Shown here one piece after another: positions 47,301-59,623 of a stretch of 64,000 nt of DNA. The stretch's first letter is position 1; each line of letters begins with the position of its first letter. The position numbers were made by a program, and so were the translations under genes. The DNA comes from Hibiscus mutabilis (taxonomy: Eukaryota > Streptophyta > Magnoliopsida > Malvales > Malvaceae), in contig CM033744.1 in assembly GCA_019671005.1 (NCBI GenBank), forward strand, positions 7,530,208 through 7,594,207, read 5' to 3'. A model generated the notes under the pieces. The model made no database searches, was not told the DNA's origin, and saw only the letters and a list, made by a program, of their open reading frames with translations.

Positions 47301-48428
47301 GTTTCTCATATACATAAAATGACTTTGTTCTAACAAGAAAGAAAAAGAAGAAAAAGGAACAGACCATGTGCTGCTACCTCCTTCCACAAACAAGTTGGAT
47401 AGTTCTAGGCTTCAGGTTAAGGTTCATTGATGTTCAAAAAAGTAACCAAAAATGTTTTCTCTGTATGCTAGAACTAATTTATGGTCTGCTACAACTCATT
47501 TTCAACAAGTGATGTCATGGAGCATAGTCAAGCCTTGAAATTTAAGTTCTCCATATCAGTTATCACATTAAACAACCAGAATAATCTAAATTACCACAAG
47601 ATTCCATACATGACTCCGTCTCTGCTTATTCTCCTACACCATACAATTTCAATGGGTGAATGGAAAGGGAAAGAACAACTATGGATGACATATATACAAT
47701 TTCCAACACCTTCACCACTATCAAAGATTACATTATATTTCACACAGAAGCAACAAAGACAGATCATAGTTCACATAGACACAATACAAAACTAATAATA
47801 ATTCTGTACATAAACCAAACACAACGTACAAAAGAGTGAAATCAGAGCGAGCAATAAAGTTTAGAAGAACACATGTAATTTGGAAGAAAACTAAAACTGG
47901 GGTACACAAAACACTGTCTAGAATGTGGAAAGTGCTGAGCAAAAATACCTAGAAAAGATATTTAAGTAATAAAGTAACTAAAAGAAAATCAAAGCAGATG
48001 GAAACCTGTAGTTCGTAGGCTATGCGTCTCAAGAACCAACATCAGCAAAGCAAAGAATTCATCTTCATAGTCCAACGCCTTATGCAGAATTGGCCTTCTC
48101 AATGCCAATACCTACCAATCCACAAATAAACCCCAAAATACTTAATCCCCGGTAGCTATAAAAATTGTAATCAATCTACAAACTTTCACTAAACAATAAG
48201 AAAAGAATGTATTTTGGGACAGAAGCTTGTTCCCCAGGTACTTAACTAAAACAATCAATTTATTTCATTCTAAAAGTTCCAGAAACATTGATATGCACAA
48301 AAACCCAAGATGGACCCACTAATTGAATACGCAAATTTTATAGAAAAACTGAAGAAATTTGAGAAATCAAGAAGGAAAACTACTTTCCAGCTTCGGATAT
48401 TTTGATTGGGGGCTCCAGCAGTTTCCAT
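44326..48428 (-). pseudogene. PEX12: Peroxin-12 (PEX12), ten-exon copy with four frameshifted exons
   Basis: PEX12 is a RING-type subunit of the peroxisomal ubiquitin ligase that recycles the import receptor PEX5. Minus-strand exons (high to low) are 48,428-48,384, 48,111-48,006, 47,108-46,960, 46,772-46,522, 46,155-46,046, 45,850-45,777, 45,660-45,575, 45,010-44,922, 44,582-44,445 and 44,388-44,326. All splice sites are GT-AG. Clear landmarks are LHKALDYEDEFFALLMLVLE, LEKRQRVLSVVFL, YQLLYLLDATGFYSVGL and the RING part CPLCSQNHANPSVVTVSGF. The breaks are +1 in the G run of exon 4 (46,641-46,647), -1 in exon 6 (near 45,792), -1 in exon 7 (near 45,605) and +2 in exon 8 (GA repeat near 44,975). 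Exon 1 lacks the usual N-terminus, and exon 10 has lost the expected C-P motif of the RING end. As it stands it cannot make full-length protein. Confidence 0.85.
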
Positions 48429-49676
48429 TTTCTATTTGGCTTAAATGAAAACCAAGTGGTTAAAGTATGTTTTGAACTTGCCTAAAATATTTTTTTTATA
48501 AAAATTTTTATAATTAGGTCGAACTATTAGTTCTTTACTATTTTCGTACCAAACTAATTATTTTGGTAAAATAGTCAAAAATAACCATCAGTTAAGTTTT
48601 AATCTTCATTATATGGTATAATAAAAATCTAATACGTTTCATCAATTTAGTCCTCAGTTCTAGAGTTTAACTTTTTTTTTTTTTTTATAATTTTCCAGTG
48701 AAATCCTTAAAAAAATCATATTTCACAAAAAATATGGCGCAGTTCATTTTTATTTTTAATGTCAAATTTAAAGCAAAAATGAATCGTTTTTAATGTCAAA
48801 TTTAAAGCAAAAATGAATCGTGCTTTTTAAACCGGTTCTGGTTTTGATTCCAGGGTATTTGTTTTCTGCTGATATTATGTTCATCATGGACAATACTACA
48901 ACGATGTTGCTGCTGGTATCGTGTAGAAGGCCAAAACGATGGTAGAGAGTGGTTGAGTTACTGGGTTTGTGGTATTTCTAAACCCTCAAACTTTGATTAT
49001 TGGAACCAAATATCAATTTTGAATTTAAAAAGAAAATAATGCAACTAAATTTTAAAATCTCAACTACTTATAGTTAGAGAAAATCAAGGTTATTATTCAA
49101 TAATATGCAAAAGAAGCTAATCGAATATCCTCAGTAAATATTTTTTCAAAAGAATTGAAATCAAATGCTTTGTTTTAACAGTAATATATCTAATAATTTA
49201 TCTATTTTATTTTTTAAAAAAAAAGAAAAATCTAGTTTTTAACAGTAGTAAATTTCGTATTTTATGAATTTAAATATATTGCACTTACTTGATTGTTTCA
49301 TACTTTCAATGAGTTGATCAAAAAGCAAAGTTGAAGTTGCCAATTAAAGGATTCCAGGCTTGAAATCCAAGTTCAGTACGTACAGGTATTGCCCCAAAAT
49401 AATTCTCCACCCAAATTGTTCTCTTATTATTTTGGTAATTATCATCTATTTTCAACTATCTTCCTCCTAAATAGTGAAAAAAGATGGTTGAATTTTAGAA
49501 AATTAGGACTAAATTGATGAAATATATGTGATTAGGGACAAATTATATGCCATGCAAATAAAATTTAACGGTCAGTGACCAAGATAGGAAAAATATGTAA
49601 CATTAGTAACTATGAGGAAAAAATTTGATGAAATAAAGAACCAATAGTTTGATGACTAAAAGTTTACCCTTAAAGT
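48429..49676. mobile_element. Possible degenerate TIR element, AT-rich
   Basis: The stretch near 48,515-48,600 (gaactattagttctttacta) resembles the reverse complement of 49,630-49,672 (aaagaaccaatagtttgatg), as expected of decayed MULE-type ends. Between them is AT-rich non-coding DNA, including a 34 bp unit repeated in tandem at about 48,752-48,820. No transposase is seen. The PEX12 5' end directly adjoins on the left. Confidence 0.35.
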
Positions 49677-51212
49677 TTTGTTATAGATGTGAATCGATCG
49701 ATTTGAATATCATTGAAGACTTTATTCTTGTTTCTATTACTAAGAGAATAAATTCTTCTTTGAGAAATGAGGTAACAAAAGAAGAGATTAAAAAGCTATT
49801 ATCGATATGGTGGCCTTAAAATCACTAAGGTCGGATGGTTTCTCAGGAATATTCTATCAATCCTTTTGGGAGAGTCAAATTTAAGGTCATCTCTATGGTT
49901 TTTGATTTTTTTCGTACGGGGGAAATGGATCGAGCCTTAAATAGAACCAACATCGTACTCATTCCAAAGATGAAAAATCCTTCAGAAGTTAATCACTTTC
50001 GCCCCATTAGCCTATGTAACTTCTCCTTCAAAGTTATCGCAAAGATTTTAGCATCTCGGCTTAAGGTGTATCTCCTAGAGATCATCCCTTCTTTACAGTC
50101 TGCCTTTATCAATGGTCGGTTAATCCATGATATCATAATTTTAGCTTATGCGGCCTTTCACGCTATGAAGAAAAAACAGAAGGGATCCGACGGAGTTATG
50201 GCTCTAAAAATTAACCTTGAAAAAGCCTATGACAAAGTGGACTAGAAGGTTCTTCACCTTATTATGCAAAAAATGAGCTTTTGTGAATGGTGGATCAACA
50301 AAGTCATGACATGTGTTTCGTCGCTTTTCTTTTCTCTGGTTATTAACAGCGAACGATAAGAGAAATATTTTCCAAGTCGCAGATTAAGACAAGGAGATCC
50401 TCTATCCCTTTTCTTTATCTTTTTGTATCCAATGTTTTCTCTTGGATTATTGAGAAAGAATTGACTAATGGGGATCTTTATGGTTTTAGAATTGGTCGTC
50501 GATGTCCTGTAATTAGCTACTTATTGTTTACAGATGATTGTGTACTTTTTACTCGAGCCAATAAGAAGAATTGCGACTCGATTGATAGAATCTTAAGTCT
50601 TTTCCGGATGGTTACTGGTCAAGCTGTCAATTGCAAGAAATCTTCTATCCTTTATTCTCCTAATGTCAAATAATCTATTGTCTCTTGTATCTTGAATTCC
50701 CTTGGGTTCAGTCTAATGGAAGAAGATAGTTACTACTTGGGTCTACCTACTCTATGGGGAAGAGGCAAGAAAGAGGCTCTTAAGTTTATCCTTGATAAGG
50801 TGCGAAATAAACTTCAAGGATGGAAAACCGACCTTTTCTCACAGGCGGGAAATGAAGTGTTAATTAAAGTTGTGGCTACAACTATTCTGACGTATGTAAT
50901 ACAATGTTTTTGTTTCCCTGTTATCTTTTGTGATAAAATTGACTCTATTATTGGAAATTTTTGGTAGAATGGGTCCCAAGATAAGGATCAGAGTATATAC
51001 TGGTTGAGTTGGGATAAACTTTGCAAGTCTATGGCTATTGGAGGGTTAGGATTCTGCAATTTGAGATCATTTAACCTAGCCATTGTTGCCAAACAATCAT
51101 GGAGAATTTTAAAGAATCACCAATCCCTATTTGCTCATGTGCTTAAAGGAGTTTACTATCCCAATAGGAATATTTTTTTTGGCTCCAAAGGGTCAAAACT
51201 CATATTGGGCTT

Positions 51213-53390
51213 TGTAACGACCCAGGTTTTAGAAACCTGAGAGCCGGGTTAATTTGATAGTGTGGGCTTGTGTTCGGGCCTTAATGTTAGGCCTCATAGG
51301 CCTTGTGGGCTTGTTCAGTTGTTGGGCTTGCTATTAGGCTTGTTTTGTTGGATGATGGCAAGGTTAAGAGTGTAATTTCACCTTGTGATAAAAAAGAGAG
51401 GGAAATGAATTAATTTTGGCAGCCCTTGTATAAGTTCTTACCTTATTTTGTTCCCTATCTCTTTTCCTCATCTTTTTCTCCATCCTCCTCTCCAAAACTC
51501 TAGAGAAAAATCCCACGTTTCATTCTTTCCCTTGTGAATCTCGTACTGGTGTTGGAGAAAGTGTTGTTCAGTATTGTAATAGCTATCTTTTAAGTGAAAG
51601 AGGTTGGAGACACTTTCAAGAGCCAAGAGAAGAGCGAGGTTCGAGCTTGGGGGTTTGAAGGCTTTTTTATCAGTTTTAAGACAAGGTTAGTACACTACTA
51701 ACTCCTAATGTTTCTTGGAAATCATAAAAATAAGTCTTGATGCATGTTGTGGTGTTTTTTGTTTGGATAGACCTTTGAAATTGATGATGTTAAGGCTAAA
51801 ATTTGGTAGGAATCCACCTAAAAAACTCCCTATAACATGTAGGAGTAATTTGGGACTCAATGGTTGAGGTTAAGGGGTTGAAATAGAGAAATCCAAACTT
51901 TAAAAATAGAGCTCTAAGCACGTATATTGGTACGGGCTAGGCCAGTATCGGTACGCTCTATTGGAAGTTGATTTTTCTAGACATTTTACAAAGGGGGTAT
52001 CGGTACGGGCCAGTGACGTACTGATACCACTATTCCATTGCTAATTATAGTATGGAAATAGCATATCGGTACTCCAAAGGGTATTTTGGTATGAGTGTGG
52101 TTTCGGTACGCAAGGTATACGTATCAATATAGGGTTTCGGTACGCGAGGAGGGTGTATCGATGCGGGGCTGTAATCAAATCTTTCGAGCCTAAAGAGGGT
52201 ATCAATACTCGAGGATAAGTATGGGTACCTAGAGGGGCGTATCGATACCCATGTAGGCGTATCGATACTTGATGGGCAATCTGCCCAAGGAATTAGACAT
52301 TGAGTTTGGGGGTTTTATAATTCAAGGTAAAGGGCCTGAGGGGTCTCTTAAGGTATAAAATGAATACTAAAGCTGAGAAATTGATGTTTAAACCCCGTAA
52401 GTGGAATAAATGGCTAATAACTTGGTAAATATTGGGTGAATTGCTTAAAGTAGTAACCCACAGGGATCCTTGGTGGATCAATTGATGTTGTGTGGTAACT
52501 AGGGTCCTTGCTGTGTACGGATGAGATGCCTAAGTAGTTGTGTCTATCTTTGTGTGGTGGGATCCAGATATCTAGTAATATTTATTGTAACACCTTGAAG
52601 ACTCCCGAATAAAGGATACCGATGCTATGTGGACGCGTGACTCATTCAAATATGCTTAATAGGAGATTCTGAGCATAAATAGAGAATCCCGATACTGCGT
52701 GGGCGTGAGCCTTATCCCCAAGAGTGTAAGATCTCGATGCTATGTAGACACGAGCCTCACTCAAAATATAGGATCTCGATGTTGTGTAGACGTGGACCTC
52801 TCTTAATATTGTTGGTATTATCTGTGTGATGATATGTGGGTTAATGATGTATATGTGTATAAGATCATAGATCCATGTTACTATGTGTTAGGCGGTTATA
52901 ATAACGTCATCGTTATCTTGCCATGATGTCATTCATGTTGCATTTTTTTATTTATGATTTGCATGAAGCATGGTTGAGTGATTGTGTATCTATTGAGCTT
53001 GGTTAGCTCAGCGTTCGAAATTATTATTTCCGTCTGTAGGTAAGTATGTTGCTGTGTGGCTTGGGGGAGCACCATTAAGGCTAGGATTTTAGCATCGACT
53101 ATTGTTGTTGAGTATAATTTTTAGATGTAATGGGCTATGTATTCCGTAGGACCCTATGTATAATTGTAACTCTTATTTTTTACTATGTGTCTAAGTCGAA
53201 TGTTTTTAATATTTGTATTTTGGAGCTCCACTTATACTATTTTAAAATACTTGGATTTCTGTCTATTTTTTAAATGAATGGACTTATGATTTATTGGACT
53301 TGTTATGATTTGAGCTTTGAAAACAAAAAAATTTATGGTAATGAATTTGGGCTTGGGGCTAAATATGACATTCGGGTTGAGGGTGTTATA
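51213..53390 (+). repeat. Solo LTR, 2,178 bp, inserted in the LINE
   Basis: Starts TGTAACGACCC and ends GTTATA (a CA to TA change at the terminus). It is flanked by a perfect 5 bp duplication GGCTT (51,208-51,212; 53,391-53,395). It has no coding region. A ggtacg/gtatcgatac motif cluster lies at 51,915-52,275, and a four-times repeated segment of the type 'gatgctatgtggacgcg' lies at 52,600-52,805. The length and ends resemble Del/Tekay-type gypsy LTRs, but no internal region is left to prove the family. Confidence 0.85.
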
Positions 53391-54541
53391 GGCTTGGTCT
53401 AACATTCATGAAGGTCTCAAGCTTATCAAGGAAGGGTGGTTATGGTGTGTTGGGAATGGTGAAGAGATCTCTATTTGGGAGGATAAGTGGATTCCTTCAC
53501 TTTCTTCCTACGTTACCCTTACAAGGATGCCAAATCAATGTTAGACGTTTAAAGTGGTTGACTTGGTGGACGATTCAAATAGGAAATAAGAGATTCTTGC
53601 AAGTCTTTTTTCCACTAAAGGTAAGGCTATTTCCACTATCCCTATTGGTGAGCCCCTTACTAAAGACGTTTTAATATGGCCGTTTACCAAAAATAGAGAC
53701 TATATGTCAAATCAGGATATCATTTCTCTGTTTCGAATAAATCTTCACCTCTGACTGCTTGTGTAGCACTGACTTATTTTCAGACAGATTTTTGGAAATC
53801 CATTTGGAATCTTCAAGCCCTCAAAGATCAAATCGTTTATATGGAAAGCCTGTCATAACATCGTCTCAACTAATGCAACTCTATTTGATCGATTTCATGG
53901 CCACTTCGGGGCAGGTTCAAAATATCCTCAGTGTGGGGAAAATGTCAAAAGCTTAGAGCATCTTCTCTTCTTGTTGTCCCTTTGCGTAGGCCGTTTAGAA
54001 AACCTCTGGGTTTGGCTATGCCCCAGATATTAGGGGCTTTCCTGGTTTTGGAAAATGATAGAGAAAACTATCTTACCTCAATGGTAAAAGTCTTTTTTCA
54101 AATGGCATCAATCTTCTTTCTTTTCTTTGTTGGCATATCTGGAAATATCATAATGCCTTGGTCTTCTCGGCCTCCTCGGAGTCTCTTATTGACGTGTGGA
54201 ATCGTGCTAATGCTTTGTTTGAGGAATTTATTTCTTGCTCAACTTCTTCTTCCATTTCTCCCATTGCGTGTTCTTCGACCTTGCCTTCTATTATTCCCCC
54301 GACCTCATTGACCCCACCAAATCTTAGTTTTGTTAAGATCAATTATGACACAGCTTTTGACCCTCTATAAGGTAATGCAGCTGCTGCTTGTGTTATCAGG
54401 AATTGTTCTGGCCGGGTGATAAAGGGTGAGATGTTGCTCTTTTTGGCAGTTTCTACGTTTGTCGCTGAAGCTTCAACGGTTCGCTTGGGCATTGTAACTG
54501 CGATCAATGGTGGATGGGTTTGTGCCATTCTGGAATCGAAT

Positions 54542-57500
54542 TGTAACGCCCCGATTTTGGGCCTAGGTGTTAGTTAGGTAGGATAGACGGTCTGGAGGAC
54601 TGGATTAGAGGATTCGAGTTACTTTTGGGATTAATTCAAAATAAATAATTTTAAAATGTATAAAAATATGGAAAAATATGTTAAAATATTTATTTTATAT
54701 ATAAAAGATTTTGGTGGAATTAATTTTACAAAAAGAGGTTTCAAAAAGTGACATTTTGGGTCGGTGACCAAAATGTAAAGTTTTAAAATTATTTTGGTGA
54801 CAAAATTGGAAAATGATCAAAACTTAGAATCTTTAAGGAGCTATTTTCTCAAAGTCTAATATCGGACTTTCCTCTTTAATTGGCTATTTTAAAAGGTTTT
54901 AAAAAAGTATAAATAGGCTTGGAGAATTAATTTTATAATAAATTGCCTAAACAAACTTTACATAATTAACTTTTCTCTAAAAGGTTTTCTCTCAAATTCT
55001 CTCCAGCCAAACACTCTTTTTTTCTTCAAATCTTCAGGTAACATTTTGATTTCCTTAATCTTTTGATTTCAAATGAGTTTCATATGATTTCCTATCAAAA
55101 CCTTATTGTTTTCTTTTTGTTTTCTCAAGTAATTCATCAAATTAAGGGGAAAGCCAACCATTAGAGGTGGGTTTCGTTCTTCTCCTCTAGTGAATGATTC
55201 TTTACTGAAATTCCCAAGTTATTGATCCTTTATATGTGTTTTCTAATGAGTTTTAATGTTATAATGAGGTGAATTGCTTTAATCGGGGTTTAATTGTGAA
55301 AATTGTTGAGATCACGTATTGGATCTGTTTTGCTATGTTCTTGATTGGATTAGAACATAATTTTGATGTTTTGTAATGTTAAGAAGTTGGTTTTAACATT
55401 GGAATCCTGAAACTAAGTGAATCTCTAATTTCCTAGGTTGTTAGTTATGAGTTTTTGAGGAGTTATGGATGTTTATTGAATGATGGATGCATAAGGATGT
55501 TGTAAATGTGTTTTTGGATGTTAATTGATGATAATTGTTGGATTAAACCTTTAGGTTTTTGCTGGGTTAAGTTTGGAAGGTGTTTGATGTTATTTTCGGT
55601 TGTTGTGGAGGGAAATTGGTTAGAGATTGATGAGGATTTGTGTGAATTGATGTTGCTGGGTTTATGGATACATTTAGATGCATTATATCCTCTGTTATGT
55701 TGTGGTTAAAACATGAGAAGTTGATCATCAAGCTTATAGAAGGGTTTTGGAAGCTTTGGAGGAGTAATTCGCATCGGTGAATAAAGCTTTACTTTGTCGG
55801 TGAGTGAGAACGTGAAATCCAGCTTTGAATTAGGTTAAAGGTTGTTATGGGAGTTTTAATTAAGCTTGAAATGCTAGTTTAAACTTGGAAGTAAGTATGA
55901 AGAGAATTTTTCCTCATTTTCGGTTGGCGAAATTAGTTTTATGCACTTGTTTTTGAATTACATGGCATTTATGCATGTTTTGAGTATGATTTATACTGAT
56001 TTCGATCATATATTGATGATGAACGCATTTGGAAAATGGTTCATGGAAGTATGTGTTTATACTTTTTAATGCATGGTTTTATGCATTGGAAAAAGATGGT
56101 TTTAAATGATGCATATAAAAACAATGAGGTACATGGTTATTAATGAATTATATTGGCAAGTGATGTGGTTTAAAATATTATTGGATATAGTTGGCCGACC
56201 ATAGGATTGATAGTGCACTATAAAAAGTCACATCGGGTGTTGAGGGGTTTATGTGTATCGAATACTCCACCACGAGTACTCTAAAGGTTGAGGGTTTATA
56301 TGGTACTGAAAACTCCCGTTAGTGGATTATACGTCTAGCCGATGAGTGGGTTGTGATTGTACCTTGATTTTCAGTTGAGATTGTATGAAGTGTTGTGAGG
56401 ACACTTGTTGAATCCGTGTATCCGATGTAATATTTTGTAAAGTAGAACTTGGTTTATGATCACTTGAAAGCCAATATGATTAATAATGTATCATGTTGAT
56501 GGATTATGTTGCATTATGTTGGTTAATACATGTTTACTCTTTAAGCCTTGCATATGGGTTGTTATGCATGGAAAAGCTTAAATTGAGTGTTGCAAAAGGG
56601 ATTTTGCTGTTAATCCATGATACATGTTGCATATGGTTTATTATGCATGTTTTGGAAGTGCATAGTTTTGTAAGGCATGATGTTTTGAAATATGTTTTAA
56701 ATGAGGTTTTTAAAGTGGTTTGAATAACTGGTTTTAAATGCATTGGTGGTGGTTTGTTTTAGAGCACTCCTCACTAAACCTTGTGTGCTTACACTCCCTT
56801 TTTCCATCAATACAGAGAATTAAGCATTGGAGGCAGCGAGCAAGCAAAGGGGAAATTTCAAAGACTTACTCATTTTCAAGTATGGTTTTGCAATAGACTT
56901 GTAGTAATAAATGCAATGTGGTTAATTAATGTTTGGGAGGGTTGTTTTGTTAAACTCCATATTTGTGCAAGTTTTAATTGTTGTTTGGGATTTGTATAAG
57001 GTTTTATATGCTTGTGATTGGCTTGAAACCATGTTTTGCATGTTTGAGTAGGAAGCATGCCTATAGTCGTTTTGGTGATTCAAGTTTTACATGTTGAGTG
57101 TCCTTACATGCTTGTATAATTGTGATAAGTATGCCATTGATGATGGATGATGTCTATGTAAGGTTTGGACATGTTTAGAGTGAGCCAAAGTGTCATATGT
57201 TGGACCTAGAGGTCATTACATGCCTTCGTGTACCGGTACGGGTACCTTGATTTCGATGTGCGGGGTCTAGTGAGGCACAAAGCTGCAAAAATATACAAAA
57301 GGTATCGGTACGCTCTTTTACCATTGAAATTTGGGTTTTGAAAATATTTCTTAAGGGATCGGTACGGGGGTGGTACCGTATCGGTACGAGTTTGTCCTAT
57401 ACACCGTATCGATACGGGGTTGCAAGTATTGATACGCAGAGCCATTTTGTTAGTTAGGTCGTATTGATACGGTCATGTCTGTATTAGTATGCAGTGGTGT

Positions 57501-57911
57501 TTCTTTAAGTTCTTGCATGCTAAAGTTTGAAATTGTGCATTTTAGTCCTTGAATGTTATGTATACAATTATATGTGTTCGGATGTTCATTTTAAGCTGGA
57601 AATTGACATGTAAGTATGAAACCTGATTAATGAAGAATTGGTAACCTAGAACTTGGTTAAGTCCTTGTAATTTGTGGATATTACGTTTTGGTTCCCGAAG
57701 CGTATGTTTGAGCAATCGAACTACGCTTGTAATCTGATCGCATTGTCATCGTATACACTGTTGCATGTTCACCTTAGGATCTAAATCAATGCATTTAGAT
57801 AAGATAAAAGATAAAATAAACCCGATTTAGGTTATTAGTTTGGGTTTGCTTCGGTAAACCTAATGTAGCATTTTTATCTTGGTTTTGGCTAGACCGGGTT
57901 AAGGGGTTACA
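54542..57911 (+). repeat. Solo LTR, 3,370 bp, inserted in the LINE RNase H
   Basis: Starts TGTAACGCCCCGATTTTGG and ends GGGGTTACA, with a perfect duplication CGAAT (54,537-54,541; 57,912-57,916). Removing it restores the LINE RNase H reading (WVCAILESN / NKCVISCINSKSLNVWESA). It is non-coding apart from chance frames. The ggtacg/gtatcgatac cluster lies at 57,225-57,490, about 430 bp from its end. This is a very long LTR. Confidence 0.9.
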
Positions 57912-58188
57912 CGAATAACAAATGTGTTATCTCTTGTATTAACTCCAAATCTCTCAACGTGTGGGAGTCAGCTGTTGTGGAAGAAGACATTCTGGCCTTT
58001 GTTACGCCATTTCCCTTGTTTTCTTTTTGTTTTGTTAAACGTTGTTGTAATAAGGTGGCAGACTGGGTTGTGAAAGCTAGTCTTAAGGGTTTGTGTCCCC
58101 TTAATTGGTGATCTAGCCCTCCACCCGACCTCTTAAACTTAATGTAATTTCTTTAGTTCTATGAATTTCCATTTTTTAAAAAAAAAAG

Positions 58189-59078
58189 ATAGGTGAAAGA
58201 TAGTTGTTACTACATCAAGGTGTTTGGTTGTTAAAATTTGTGATAAAAGATAATGGTTATATATGAATGTACCGTTTTACCCTTAAAGCTCCAACTTCAT
58301 ATTTTCCCCTTGTTTCGACTGATTATTATATTATTTTTTAAACACACGATGTAAATATGTAAAAAAAATAGTGAACGTGTTGACATTGATGAAAATACAC
58401 GAAAAATAACGAACGTATTTACAACGATGTAAATACATGAAAAAAATAGCGAACATATTTACAACAATGTAAAACGTGAAAAATAATGAACGTGTTTAAA
58501 AAATAGTGAACATATACAACAATAAAAATATGTGAAAAATAGTATGAGGGTATAATTGAAAATTCAATTTAGAATCATCATAAAAGTGGCGTAAAACCGA
58601 TGTGTTGAATAAATACTACCTCTACTTCAGTGATAAATACTATTCAATTTGCGTATAAATAATACAATATATTAAATATCGTCATTACCAAACACTTAAT
58701 TATATATACTTACTATAGTATATACGTGTTAAATAATACAACACGTCAGTTATAATCGAATCAAACATGTGATCATGATTTTGGGAGGCCGATGTGCGTT
58801 ATTATGGGAGGTTGGGGCATAAACTAGCGGTTTTTTGTTGCATAAAGTGAAATCACACCGGAATTGATAGTTGCAAGACGAAATTAGAAAGATTCATAAA
58901 TTATATTCTTATCAATTTTTTTATGCTTGAGTCAAATTCTTTTTGTAGTTATATTGGTCCAACAAAAATATTTTTTTCGGATTAAGCCTTTAAACTTATT
59001 AGTTGGAGAAATTCATGGTAAATACTCATCCTAACATTCTAGGTTTTATGCAGTCAAATAAAATTATAGAAAAATTAA
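58189..59078. repeat. Spacer with imperfect tandem repeat of 'aaaaatagtgaacgtgtt' type
   Basis: At about 58,350-58,545 a unit of roughly 40-50 bp (gatgtaaatacatgaaaaaaatagcgaac and variants, given here only by type) recurs four to five times with many changes. The rest is AT-rich spacer. Confidence 0.5.
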
Positions 59079-59623
59079 AGGTGTGTCTGGTTCTAGAGAA
59101 TACAAGTTATTTTCATTTTTATTTTCTTAAAAAATAAAAAATACTGCAGAAAACGTGTTTGGTTGCAAAGTGTAAAAATGGTTTTTAGAAAATGAAAACA
59201 AAAATGAGTGGAATTTTGAAAACATAAAAGAGATGCTTTCACTACTTTCATTGAAAATGTTTTAGAAAAGTGAAAAAGATAAAAATAACGGTTTTAAATT
59301 TATTTGACCCTAGTTCGAATCCTCCTAATGTCAATTTTAGAACTTTAGTTTATTTAACCATATTTTATCTTTATTATAGTAATATTTTTTGAATAATTAT
59401 ATTTTAATTTAATTATTTAATGAGTAATTATTTGTTTATTTTTATTTTGAAAAACTATATACCAAACACATTTTCACTATTTTTATTTTTAAAAAGAAAG
59501 TTTTCATTTCTATTAACCAAATGCGTTTTTTAATTTTTAAAAAACTTAAAATAAAAACAATTTTCTAAAAAATAAAAATAAAAAACAAAAATAGAAAATG
59601 TTTTCTATAACCAAACAAACCCT
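59079..59623. mobile_element. MITE-like element with AAGGGTTTGTTTGGTT ends
   Basis: The left end aaggtgtgtctggttctaga (59,079) is matched by the reverse complement of ctataaccaaacaaaccctt (to 59,623). Similarity continues inward through several A/T-rich blocks. Such ends are widespread in plant MITEs related to hAT-type elements. No clean target duplication was found. Confidence 0.5.

Larger units (their letters stand above)
49680..58188 (+). mobile_element. 5'-truncated L1-type LINE, split by two solo LTRs
   Basis: The LINE pieces are 49,680-51,212, 53,391-54,541 and 57,912-58,188. Their reading joins across both insertions. Domain order is RT (FRPISLCNFSFKVIAKILAS; ALKINLEKAYDKVD; LLFTDDCVLF with the catalytic DD), a zf-RVT region (GNGEEISIWEDKWIPSL; CGENVKSLEHLLF-like text in shifted frames) and plant RNase H (VKINYDTAFDP ... 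CNKVADWVVKASLKG). It ends in an A-rich tail at about 58,175-58,188. The endonuclease domain and the element start are missing. Several stops are present. Confidence 0.85.

Noticed and set aside
53931..54311. 126-codon hydrophobic open frame suggesting a membrane protein
   Set aside because: It overlaps the LINE zf-RVT to RNase H region in another frame. The true LINE reading passes through the same bases.
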